From contig CAJBIG010000034.1 in the NCBI GenBank assembly GCA_903953065.1, positions 1 through 12,799 on the forward strand: a stretch of 12,799 nucleotides of DNA. The letters are read 5' to 3'. A program made the position numbers and the translations under genes. A model generated the notes under the pieces. It was not told the DNA's origin. It did not search any database and saw only the letters and a program-made list of their open reading frames with translations. Positions 1 through 5,527 of the stretch are shown here, one piece after another. Origin of the DNA: an uncultured Solirubrobacterales bacterium (GTDB taxonomy: Bacteria; Actinomycetota; Thermoleophilia; Solirubrobacterales; Solirubrobacteraceae). Within the stretch, counting starts at the first letter, position 1. Each line of letters begins with the position of its first letter.

Positions 1-56
1 ATGCTGCTCGGTAGATGCGCGGGTCAAGCATTGCTGAAGAGGAAGGGTAAAGCGCC

Positions 57-62
57 TAGGCT
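57..62 (+). promoter_or_regulatory. Candidate -10 box (TAGGCT) for the two-component operon
   Basis: TAGGCT lies 11 nt before the ATG of the response regulator, and no Shine-Dalgarno sequence is visible in between. The same hexamer or a close relative recurs before most gene starts here, which suggests a housekeeping -10 element and a leaderless or nearly leaderless mRNA. The -35 region is weak: TTGCTG at 31-36 would need a 20 bp spacer, and CTGAAG at 34-39 gives 17 bp. This is a motif match only; no transcript data are available. Confidence 0.4.
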
Positions 63-73
63 GGCACCCGCAG

Positions 74-787
74 ATGACAGAGCGGACCGCACGCATTCTG
101 CTCGTCGATGATGAGCAGTCAATTCAGGAGCTTCTCTCCTTCCCGTTAAGGCAGGACGGCTACGAAGTCGTCCAAGCAAGCGACGGCCGCGAAGGCCTCG
201 AACTATTCCGGCAGTCATCGTTCGATCTCGTCGTGCTCGACGTAATGATGCCGCGGATGGATGGTTTCGAGCTCTGCCAGAAACTGCGCGCACGCAGCAC
301 CGTCCCGATCATCATGCTGACGGCGAAATCGGAAGAGGTGGACAAGATCGTCGGCCTTGAGATCGGCGCCGACGATTACATCACGAAGCCGTTCTCTGTT
401 CGTGAGTTCCGCAGCCGCGTGAAGGCGCTGCTGCGCCGCTCGTCGTTGGCGATCGAGGCAGGAGAGCAGGAAGAAGAATCGATAACCAACCATGAGATTC
501 ACATCGACCTTCCGAAGCGGCGCGTGAGACTCGGAGATGATCAGGTTGAGCTGACCTTTGTCGAGTTTGAAATCCTGCTCGCGCTGGCCGGAAGCCCGGG
601 CCGCGTCTGGAGCCGCGACCAGCTGCTCCGCCAAGTCTGGGGAAACAGCGACTACCGCGACCCGCGCACCGTTGACGTCCACATCCGCCACCTGCGCGAG
701 AAGCTCGAAGCGGACACGCGCGAACCGAATTACATCCTCACCGTTCGCGGCGTTGGCTACCGCTTCCGTGAGCCTGACGGGTCCTGA
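74..787 (+). CDS. OmpR/PhoB-family response regulator
   Basis: This 237-residue protein is a two-component transcription factor that is phosphorylated by a partner kinase and binds DNA. The N-terminal receiver domain (about residues 6-120) has the acidic pair D12/D13, the phosphoacceptor D56 in LDVMMP, the switch T83 in LTAK and K105 in TKPF. A short acidic linker leads to a C-terminal winged helix (about 140-233) with the usual RDQLLRQVWG and RTVDVHIRHLREKLE signatures and a GVGYRF ending. Length and domain order are normal for the family, and all key residues are present. The ATG at 74 is chosen because the receiver fold begins directly after it and a -10-like box sits 11 nt upstream. The stop codon overlaps the kinase start by one base (TGATG), so the two are probably co-translated. 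It resembles actinobacterial MtrA/RegX3-type regulators, but the target genes and signal cannot be read from the sequence. Confidence 0.95.
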   Translation: MTERTARILLVDDEQSIQELLSFPLRQDGYEVVQASDGREGLELFRQSSFDLVVLDVMMPRMDGFELCQKLRARSTVPIIMLTAKSEEVDKIVGLEIGADDYITKPFSVREFRSRVKALLRRSSLAIEAGEQEEESITNHEIHIDLPKRRVRLGDDQVELTFVEFEILLALAGSPGRVWSRDQLLRQVWGNSDYRDPRTVDVHIRHLREKLEADTREPNYILTVRGVGYRFREPDGS

Positions 788-2199
788 TGCGCCAACCAAG
801 ATCGATCGCAAACCGCTTGGCGCTGCTCTTCTTCGCGATCACGCTCGGTGCGATGGTGATCGTCTACGCCGGCGTCGTGCCGCGGCTGGAATCGAGTTTG
901 ACCGATCAGCGAACCGGGCAGCTTGCCGCCGACGCCCAGCGCCTTCGCAGCGCAATCGAGGAGAAGCTCGCCGAGGCCGCGCCGGTGAGCCAGATCGACC
1001 TTGCCGTGCGCGAGGCAGCGGACCGAGCCAATGCGCGAGTGACGCTGATCGGCGTCGGCGGCAAGGGCACAGCGCCATTCGTGAAGTCCGATTCCGACCT
1101 AGGCAGCTCTATCGACAATCTCGTCTTTCCTGCCGCGCTGCAGGCAATCGGCTCGGGCAGAACGGCCACTGCAGTCGAATCGGTCGCCAGCGGGCGCGTT
1201 GGCCAGGCAGCACTGCCGCTCTTCTCGAAGGACCCCGAAACCGGCCGTCGCGTACTCGGCGACGTTCTTGTCTTCTCGGCGCCGCTGGGCAACGTTGAGC
1301 GCAACGTGACGCTGGTTCGCAACCGCATTCTGCTCGCGGCCGTGATCGCTCTGATCCTCGCGCTCGTTGCTGGCTACCTCGTAGCGCTCTCGTTCGGTCG
1401 TCGCGTCTCAAGGCTCGAGGAGACGGCCCGTCAGGTCGCTGGCGGCGACAGGACGGCGCACTTCACCGTCGACAACGACGACGAACTTGGCCGCCTGGCA
1501 GCGGCGCTGGAGGCGATGCAAACGCAGCTGTCGGAACTCGACAGCGCCCGGCGGCGTTTCATCGCGACCGCCTCGCATGAGCTGCGCACGCCGATCTTCT
1601 CGCTCAGCGGGTTCGTCGAACTGCTCGAAGACGAAGAGCTCGATGAGGAGACGCGGCTGCGCTTCTTGGGCCAGTTGCGCCAGGGCGTAGCGCGACTGGA
1701 GAAGCTGACTACCGACCTGCTGGACCTCTCACGGATCGACGCCGGCGCCGTCGAACTTGAGCGCGAGCGAACCGACATTGGCAGGCTCGCAACCGACGTC
1801 GCCAATGAGTTTGTGCCGGCGCTCACCGAACACGACTCGCAGCTCGAGGTTCGCGTTGGCGCCAACGAGCTCTACGCCAGCTGTGACCGCGAGCGGCTCT
1901 CGCAGGTCATTCGGATTCTCGTCGACAACGCCGTCGCCCACACGCCCAAGGGAACCGACGTGATCGTGGCTACCAGCCAACGCGAGAACCTCGCACGAAT
2001 CGCAGTGACCGACTTTGGCGAGGGAATCCAGCGCGCCGACCTCGAACGCGCCTTCGAGCCGTTCTACACCTCCGACGGAACTCGTGGAGCCGGCCTTGGG
2101 CTCGCAATCGCCCACGAGCTCGTTGAGCGAATGGGCGGAACGCTGAGCGTTGAAAGCACACCTGGGCGAACGACCTTTGCGCTTGAACTTCCAGTTTGA
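787..2199 (+). CDS. Membrane sensor histidine kinase, partner of the response regulator
   Basis: This 470-residue sensor kinase presumably phosphorylates the regulator encoded just upstream. Order of parts: a short basic N-terminus; TM1 at about residues 11-31; an extracytoplasmic sensor region of about 150 residues with no recognised fold; TM2 at about 181-204; a HAMP linker; a HisKA helix with SHELRTP, in which H264 is the phosphoacceptor; and an HATPase_c domain with the N box (N381 in LVDNAVAH), the G1 box (DFGEGI) and the G2 box (GAGLGLAI). All catalytic motifs are intact. The ATG at 787 overlaps the upstream TGA by one base and no independent ribosome binding site is clear, so translation is probably coupled. 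The sensed signal is unknown. A trehalose-phosphate synthase-like gene follows after 51 nt but has its own candidate promoter, so a regulatory link is only a possibility. Confidence 0.95.
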   Translation: MRQPRSIANRLALLFFAITLGAMVIVYAGVVPRLESSLTDQRTGQLAADAQRLRSAIEEKLAEAAPVSQIDLAVREAADRANARVTLIGVGGKGTAPFVKSDSDLGSSIDNLVFPAALQAIGSGRTATAVESVASGRVGQAALPLFSKDPETGRRVLGDVLVFSAPLGNVERNVTLVRNRILLAAVIALILALVAGYLVALSFGRRVSRLEETARQVAGGDRTAHFTVDNDDELGRLAAALEAMQTQLSELDSARRRFIATASHELRTPIFSLSGFVELLEDEELDEETRLRFLGQLRQGVARLEKLTTDLLDLSRIDAGAVELERERTDIGRLATDVANEFVPALTEHDSQLEVRVGANELYASCDRERLSQVIRILVDNAVAHTPKGTDVIVATSQRENLARIAVTDFGEGIQRADLERAFEPFYTSDGTRGAGLGLAIAHELVERMGGTLSVESTPGRTTFALELPV

Positions 2200-2220
2200 G
2201 TTCACGGCACACTCGTCACC

Positions 2221-2237
2221 GGGCGGGCGCGGGCGGG
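2221..2237 (+). promoter_or_regulatory. Four-tract G-quadruplex motif in the otsA promoter spacer
   Basis: Four GGG tracts (2221-2223, 2225-2227, 2231-2233, 2235-2237) are separated by loops of 1, 3 and 1 nt, which fits the standard G3N1-7 quadruplex pattern. The motif ends exactly at the candidate -10 box. If the promoter spacer is 17 bp, the motif fills it completely on the non-template strand. Folding and any effect on transcription are inferences. Confidence 0.5.
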
Positions 2238-2243
2238 TAGGCT
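2238..2243 (+). promoter_or_regulatory. Candidate -10 box (TAGGCT) for otsA
   Basis: TAGGCT lies 7 nt before the GTG start at 2251. There is no Shine-Dalgarno sequence between box and start, which fits a leaderless transcript beginning at or near the GTG. With a 17 bp spacer the -35 position reads GTCACC, a poor match to TTGACA. The hexamer is identical to the one before the response regulator. Confidence 0.45.
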
Positions 2244-2250
2244 GAACGCT

Positions 2251-3717
2251 GTGACTCAGACACCATTCGTACTCGTCTCAAACCGCGGCCCGGTCACCTT
2301 CAGCGACGACGGCGAGATCACGCGTGGCGGCGGCGGCCTCGTGACGGCGCTGACCGGGCTCGTCTCACACCGTAAAGCGGTTTGGATTGCCAGCGCGATG
2401 TCCGACGGTGACATCAAGCGGGCACGCGAAGCTGACGGCCACCCGTTCAGCGTCAAGTCGCCGCTCGGCGGTGAATACGAGGTGCGGTTGGTCGACAGCG
2501 ATGCGGAGGCCTTTGACCGCTTCTACAACATCTTCGCCAACCCGATGCTGTGGTTCATCCAGCATTACCTCTGGGACATCTCAAACGCCCCGGACGTCCG
2601 CCAATGGGAGATCGACGCCTTTGAGCTCGGCTACAAGGTTGTAAACGACGACCTTGCCCAGGCAGTGATTGAAGAGATTGACGGCCAAGAGGACCCGGTC
2701 GTGATGGTCCACGATTACCACCTCTACACGCTGCCGGGAATCGTTCGCGCGGCGCGGCCCGACGTATTCCTCCACCACTTCATTCACATTCCTTGGCCGC
2801 AGTCGGATGCTTGGCGCGTGCTGCCGACCGGGATCCGCGAGGAGCTCTACGCGGGTCTTCTGGCCAACGACATCATCGGTTTCCACACTCAGGCCTACCG
2901 ACGCAACTTCATCCAATGCTGCCGCGATCTACTTGACCTTGAGGTCGATTTCGAGCGCGGCGTCGTTCTCTACGACGGCCGCGAAATTTGGATTCGCGCC
3001 TACCCGCTTCCGATCGATGCCGAGGCAACCGAGAAGGTCGGCAGCTCGCCGCGGACGCTCGAGTTGGAGGCCGAGCTCGAGCGACGTCGGCGCGAGCATC
3101 TGATCCTGCGCGTAGATCGAGCCGACCTCTCGAAGAACGTGCTGCGCGGTTTCACGGCCTTTGATCTCTTCCTCGACCAGCACCCTGAGTTCCGTGAGCA
3201 CGTTTCCTTCATCGCACAACTGATGCCGTCGCGGACCGACGTTCCCGAGTACGCCGAGTACCTCCAGAAGATTGAAGCGCTGGTCGCCGTTGTAAACCTG
3301 CGTCATGGCACGCCGGACTGGATGCCGATCCAGCTGAAGCTGCGCGACGACCTCGAGGAGGCGATGGCCTCCTACCGCCAGTACGACGTGCTGCTCGTGA
3401 ACGCGATGTTCGACGGAATGAACCTCGTCGCCAAAGAAGGGCCGCTCGTCAACCAGCGCGACGGCGTTTCGATCCTTTCGGAGAACACCGGCGCCCACGA
3501 GGAGCTCGGCGAGTTCGCGCTCAGCGTCAACCCCTTCAACATCCAGGAGCTTGCCGACGCGATCCACAGCGCGCTGACGATGGATCCCGCGAGGCGCAAG
3601 GAGCGGATCGATGGCCTCAAGGCGATCGTGACCGAACGCGACCCCGGCGACTGGGTCGACGACCAGCTTGCCGACATCCGCTCGAAGGCCAAAGCGAACG
3701 AGGCCGCGGCCAACTGA
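2251..3717 (+). CDS. otsA: Trehalose-6-phosphate synthase-like glycosyltransferase (GT20)
   Basis: This 488-residue cytosolic GT20 enzyme is expected to transfer glucose from a nucleotide sugar (UDP- or ADP-glucose) to glucose-6-phosphate, giving trehalose-6-phosphate, a compatible-solute precursor. Visible motifs are SNRGP at residues 10-14, the glycine loop RGGGGL at 25-30, VHDYHLYTLP around H154/D155, an HIPWP segment, the phosphate-binding DRADLSK (R290, K295), and FDGMNLVAKEG followed by SENTGAHEELG with the conserved Glu. The GTG at 2251 is used because SNRGP follows at once and the -10 box precedes it. Compared with E. coli OtsA, the acceptor region (HIPWPQSDAWRVLP) and the DRxDxxKG motif (Gly replaced by Asn) differ. 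A different acceptor, for example as in glucosylglycerol-phosphate synthase, therefore cannot be excluded. No otsB phosphatase gene is in the window. Confidence 0.85.
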   Translation: MTQTPFVLVSNRGPVTFSDDGEITRGGGGLVTALTGLVSHRKAVWIASAMSDGDIKRAREADGHPFSVKSPLGGEYEVRLVDSDAEAFDRFYNIFANPMLWFIQHYLWDISNAPDVRQWEIDAFELGYKVVNDDLAQAVIEEIDGQEDPVVMVHDYHLYTLPGIVRAARPDVFLHHFIHIPWPQSDAWRVLPTGIREELYAGLLANDIIGFHTQAYRRNFIQCCRDLLDLEVDFERGVVLYDGREIWIRAYPLPIDAEATEKVGSSPRTLELEAELERRRREHLILRVDRADLSKNVLRGFTAFDLFLDQHPEFREHVSFIAQLMPSRTDVPEYAEYLQKIEALVAVVNLRHGTPDWMPIQLKLRDDLEEAMASYRQYDVLLVNAMFDGMNLVAKEGPLVNQRDGVSILSENTGAHEELGEFALSVNPFNIQELADAIHSALTMDPARRKERIDGLKAIVTERDPGDWVDDQLADIRSKAKANEAAAN

Positions 3718-3719
3718 TT

Positions 3720-3750
3720 GCCGTGTAGCGCGGCGCCGGCTCGCTACGGC
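3720..3750. terminator. Hairpin between convergent otsA and the minus-strand gene
   Basis: GCCG (3720-3723) and TAGCG (3726-3730), separated by a 2-nt bulge, pair with CGCTACGGC (3742-3750) around a GC-rich loop. The structure lies just after the otsA stop and covers the stop codon of the convergent minus-strand gene. There is no U-tract on either side, so a canonical intrinsic terminator is not shown. A bidirectional, U-less or Rho-assisted terminator is possible. Confidence 0.35.
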
Positions 3751-4124
3751 CAGCCGAATTCGCGCGCCGGCGTTGCGGCCGCTGAAGGTTCAGGCTCCGG
3801 CTGCGGCGCTGGAGCAGGCTGCGGCGCTGGAGCCGTCCGCTCCGCGCGGAGCTTGCGCCGCCGCCTTTCCCCAGATCGCTTGCGCTTGGCCGCCGCCCGC
3901 GGCTCGCGCTGAGGCTCAGCGCTCCGGCTCCGCGACTGCGACCCGAGCCGATCCTGCCGCTGGGGCGGGCGGCTGTTGGTCGTTGCCGGTTCAGCGGTTG
4001 CATCTGCAGCCTCGATCAGCGGGCGCGGCGCCGGGTCGGGAATTGGTGGTGGCTGCTGGCGCAGCCGCGGCAATCCAAAGACCAGCGCGATCAGCGCCGC
4101 AACTGCGGCCACTTGAAGCGGCAT
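3744..4124 (-). CDS. Small membrane-anchored Pro/Ala/Arg-rich protein, function unknown
   Basis: This candidate gene encodes 126 residues. An N-terminal hydrophobic helix (about residues 4-20, rich in Val, Ala and Leu) would act as a signal anchor. A proline-rich stretch (PPPIPDPAP) follows, then an Arg/Lys-rich low-complexity region with RRRRKLR, then a tandem PAPAPQ repeat and the ending REFGWP. It resembles no family I recognise. Evidence for a real gene: it fills an otherwise empty 495 nt gap; its opening codons mostly end in G or C (about 70% of the first 30), while the same frame upstream of the ATG drops to about half; and a hairpin lies at its 3' end against otsA. Evidence against: low complexity, no clear ribosome binding site, and no -10 box at the usual spacing. 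The frame stays open upstream of the ATG to a stop near 4233 but has no ATG, GTG or TTG start there. Confidence 0.45.
   Translation of the reverse strand: MPLQVAAVAALIALVFGLPRLRQQPPPIPDPAPRPLIEAADATAEPATTNSRPPQRQDRLGSQSRSRSAEPQREPRAAAKRKRSGERRRRKLRAERTAPAPQPAPAPQPEPEPSAAATPAREFGWP
3799..3833 (-). repeat. Two-copy 18-nt tandem repeat
   Basis: A 17-nt unit, GGCTGCGGCGCTGGAGC on the plus strand, occurs at 3799-3815 and again at 3817-3833 with a period of 18 nt. On the minus strand it encodes a doubled Pro-Ala-Pro-Ala-Pro-Gln hexapeptide in the small membrane-anchored protein. Because the period is a multiple of three, the frame is kept. Confidence 0.7.
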
Positions 4125-4196
4125 CTGCAGAGATCTTGGTATCCGGCGACGGGCGATAAAGCCCTTAGCTACAGGCCCGAAAGCTTCACCCCCTGC

Positions 4197-4202
4197 TATC
4201 GT
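4197..4202 (+). promoter_or_regulatory. Candidate extended -10 box (TGnTATCGT) for rpsF
   Basis: TATCGT is preceded by TGC, as in an extended -10, and ends 10 nt before the ATG of rpsF. No Shine-Dalgarno sequence is present (the stretch before ATG reads CGCGAGCCGA). This fits a near-leaderless mRNA and leaves no room for the S6:S18-binding leader found before rpsF in many bacteria. No convincing -35 is seen. Confidence 0.35.
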
Positions 4203-4212
4203 CGCGAGCCGA

Positions 4213-4755
4213 ATGGTGGCCCCTGCTCCAACCTACGATCTGATGCTGATGCTCGACCCCAAGGCCGAGCAGGCAACGCGTACGAAGATTCGTAGCGACG
4301 TCAAGGCGATGATCGAGCAGGGCGGCACAATTATCGGCGACCATGATTACGGCAATCGCAGGATGTCGTTTGAGATCAACCATGAGGCCAATGCCGAATA
4401 CGACCTGGTTCAGTTTCACGGAACGAACAGCGTTCTCGAGCAGCTGCAGCGCACACTGCGCATCACCGACGGCGTAACCCGCTTTCGCATCATCAAGCTT
4501 CGTGCAGGCGTTGGCGACCCGCCCGACCTGCGTCAAGAGGCGCCGGCCGTGGCCGAAGTAGTCGCCGAGGTCGAGGTTGCCGCTGAGGCAGTCGAAGAGG
4601 CCGTGATCGAAGAGGCCCTTGAAGAGGCCGTAATCGAAGCAGTCGTCGAAGAGGCAGTCGCCGAGGCGATCGTTGACGAAGCGATCGCTGAAGTCGCAGT
4701 CGAAGAGGCAGTCGCCGAGGCAGACGCCGACGGCGACAACGCTCCAGCCGCCTAA
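4213..4755 (+). CDS. rpsF: 30S ribosomal protein S6 with long acidic C-terminal tail
   Basis: S6 binds S18 and 16S rRNA in the platform of the small subunit. The first roughly 97 residues are a normal S6 domain: YDLMLMLDP, then NRRMSFEINHEANAEYDLVQF, and an RITDGVTRFRIIKL strand near its end. The remaining 80 or so residues form a low-complexity tail of Ala, Glu and Val, with units such as EEAV, AVIEEA and EAVAEA, ending in an Asp-rich stretch and APAA. At 180 residues it is much longer than a usual S6 of about 95-100. Some bacteria do have acidic S6 tails; E. coli RimK adds glutamates to the S6 C-terminus. The tail here is genome-encoded and repetitive. The ATG at 4213 is preferred; the next codon is GTG and could also serve as the start. 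Gene order rpsF-ssb-rpsR-rplI supports the call. Confidence 0.95.
   Translation: MVAPAPTYDLMLMLDPKAEQATRTKIRSDVKAMIEQGGTIIGDHDYGNRRMSFEINHEANAEYDLVQFHGTNSVLEQLQRTLRITDGVTRFRIIKLRAGVGDPPDLRQEAPAVAEVVAEVEVAAEAVEEAVIEEALEEAVIEAVVEEAVAEAIVDEAIAEVAVEEAVAEADADGDNAPAA
4645..4721 (+). repeat. 23-bp direct repeats in the S6 tail
   Basis: An identical 23-nt segment occurs at 4645-4667 and 4699-4721, starting GTCGAAGAGG and ending GTCGCCGAGGC, with a period of 54 nt (18 codons). Related GAAGAGGC units occur upstream from about 4592. The in-frame period suggests that the acidic tail grew by duplication of short coding units. Confidence 0.75.
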
Positions 4756-4845
4756 ACAGCGCTGTCAGATTTACGAATCGCAACGCGACCGTAAAACAAG
4801 TGCGCAAATTGCGGCTTGATCGCTAACCGTCGCCGAGCCGCGCTT

Positions 4846-4851
4846 TAGACT
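4846..4851 (+). promoter_or_regulatory. Candidate -10 box (TAGACT) for ssb
   Basis: TAGACT sits in the rpsF-ssb gap, 63 nt before the ssb ATG, and matches the box before purA exactly. A transcript from here would carry a leader of roughly 55 nt. TTGATC at 4816-4821 is the only -35-like element, and its spacer (24 bp) is too long, so the assignment rests on the -10 match. Confidence 0.35.
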
Positions 4852-4866
4852 CGCGGCACTGAACGA

Positions 4867-4890
4867 ATGAAACAGATCCATGCGCTCTAA
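4867..4890 (+). other. Possible 7-codon leader ORF (MKQIHAL) before ssb
   Basis: ATG AAA CAG ATC CAT GCG CTC TAA forms a complete mini-ORF in the presumed ssb leader, starting 15 nt after the TAGACT box. Its last codons overlap a small hairpin (GCGCT at 4882-4886, AGCGC at 4890-4894, 3-nt loop). It has no Shine-Dalgarno sequence and could be chance. No amino-acid bias suggests classical attenuation. Confidence 0.2.
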
Positions 4891-4900
4891 GCGCCCAGTG

Positions 4901-4906
4901 AAAGGA
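4901..4906 (+). promoter_or_regulatory. Shine-Dalgarno sequence of ssb (AAAGGA)
   Basis: AAAGGA ends 8 nt before the ATG at 4915 and fixes the ssb start. It is one of the few clear ribosome binding sites in the window and contrasts with the neighbouring genes, which appear leaderless. Confidence 0.7.
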
Positions 4907-4914
4907 ACACCCCT

Positions 4915-5382
4915 ATGGCCGCTTCAAATATCAACCGCGTGATCATCACCGGAAACCTGACGTCGGATCCTGAACTGCGGGCGCTGCCCAGCGGCAATTC
5001 GGTCTGCAAACTTCGAGTCGCCTGCAACACGCGCCGCAAGGACAGCGCATCCGGCGAATGGGTCGACAAGCCGAACTACTTCGACGTGACCGTTTGGGGT
5101 GCGCAGGGCGAGAACGCTGCCAAGTACCTCTCGAAGGGGCGCGGCGTCGCGGTCGATGGTCGCCTCGAGTGGCGCGAATGGGAGACGCCTGAGGGCAACA
5201 AGCGCCAGGCCGTCGACATCATTGCCGACAGCGTTCAGTTCCTCAGCGGACCGCGCGATGACGCGGCAGGTGGTCAGGGCGGCTTCACGCCAGCCTCGGA
5301 CGTACCAACTGACACCAGCGACTTCGCGAGCGCCCCTGCAGGAGCTCCGTCGGCCGCCGGTGAAGACGACATCCCGTTCTAA
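4915..5382 (+). CDS. ssb: Single-stranded DNA-binding protein SSB
   Basis: SSB coats single-stranded DNA in replication, repair and recombination, usually as a tetramer, and recruits partners through its C-terminal tip. This 155-residue protein has an OB fold over about residues 1-110: NRVIITGNLTSDPELRALPSG, then YFDVTVWGAQGENAAKYLSKGRGVAVDGRLEWREWE. A Gly/Ala/Pro/Ser linker follows, and the acidic tip EDDIPF forms the last six residues. Length and motifs are normal for a chromosomal bacterial SSB. The ATG at 4915 has a good AAAGGA site 8 nt upstream. It lies 159 nt after rpsF and 145 nt before rpsR, in the conserved rpsF-ssb-rpsR order, and both gaps hold candidate regulatory structure. Confidence 0.97.
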   Translation: MAASNINRVIITGNLTSDPELRALPSGNSVCKLRVACNTRRKDSASGEWVDKPNYFDVTVWGAQGENAAKYLSKGRGVAVDGRLEWREWETPEGNKRQAVDIIADSVQFLSGPRDDAAGGQGGFTPASDVPTDTSDFASAPAGAPSAAGEDDIPF

Positions 5383-5403
5383 CTAGCCGGCAGACTGAGT
5401 AAA

Positions 5404-5419
5404 TAGCGCTAAAGCGCTA
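5404..5419 (+). promoter_or_regulatory. rpsR leader hairpin 1
   Basis: TAGCGC (5404-5409) pairs with GCGCTA (5414-5419) around a TAAA tetraloop; the inverted-repeat arms are 7 nt if the loop shrinks to 2 nt. CTCTTT follows, so it may act as a weak ssb terminator. TACTCT at 5418-5423 could also be a -10 box for rpsR. The right arm can instead pair with part of hairpin 2. Confidence 0.5.
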
Positions 5420-5427
5420 CTCTTTGC

Positions 5428-5460
5428 CTCGCAGCGGCGGTTTTTCACTTGCGCTGCGAG
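5428..5460 (+). promoter_or_regulatory. rpsR leader hairpin 2
   Basis: CTCGCAGCG (5428-5436) is perfectly complementary to CGCTGCGAG (5452-5460), giving a 9-bp stem with a 15-nt loop that contains TTTTT. GCGCT at 5451-5455, which overlaps its right arm, is also complementary to AGCGC at 5413-5417 in hairpin 1, so the two structures compete. Confidence 0.6.
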
Positions 5461-5472
5461 AAACTGTGTTCC

Positions 5473-5497
5473 AGCGCGCGCCAATCGGCGCGCGTTT
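5473..5497 (+). promoter_or_regulatory. rpsR leader hairpin 3, terminator-like
   Basis: CGCGCGCC (5475-5482) pairs with GGCGCGCG (5487-5494) around an AATC tetraloop. A G-U and an A-U pair extend the stem to 10 bp, and TTT follows immediately. This is the strongest short hairpin in the window and lies 30 nt before the rpsR start. The T-run is short, so it could be either a terminator/attenuator or a protein-binding hairpin. Confidence 0.6.
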
Positions 5498-5527
5498 CCA
5501 CGAAATACGAGAGTCAGAGACAGCTCA

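Noticed and set aside
1..73. Partial gene at the left edge
   Set aside because: The only plus-strand ATG frames here close within a few codons, and minus-strand frames run into the response regulator gene. Only the candidate promoter is supported.
558..1298. 246-codon plus-strand frame across the regulator/kinase junction
   Set aside because: It is the shifted frame of two well-supported genes and reads as Arg/Ala/Ser-rich low-complexity protein typical of out-of-frame GC-rich DNA.
2929..3567. 212-codon minus-strand frame inside otsA
   Set aside because: It is fully antisense to conserved GT20 motifs, has no independent signals, and is the expected mirror of GC-rich codons.
3668..4159. 163-codon plus-strand frame downstream of otsA
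   Set aside because: It begins inside otsA, is Ala/Pro/Arg-rich without a membrane or domain pattern, and lacks promoter or ribosome binding site. The minus-strand frame over the same DNA has a clear hydrophobic helix and better codon pattern.
4758..4767. ACAGCGCTGT palindrome after rpsF as a terminator
   Set aside because: The 10-nt palindrome leaves no loop and no T-run follows, so a stable hairpin is not credible.
4493..4807. Arg/Leu-rich minus-strand frame opposite the S6 tail
   Set aside because: It is the reverse complement of Glu/Ala/Val repeats and simply mirrors that composition.
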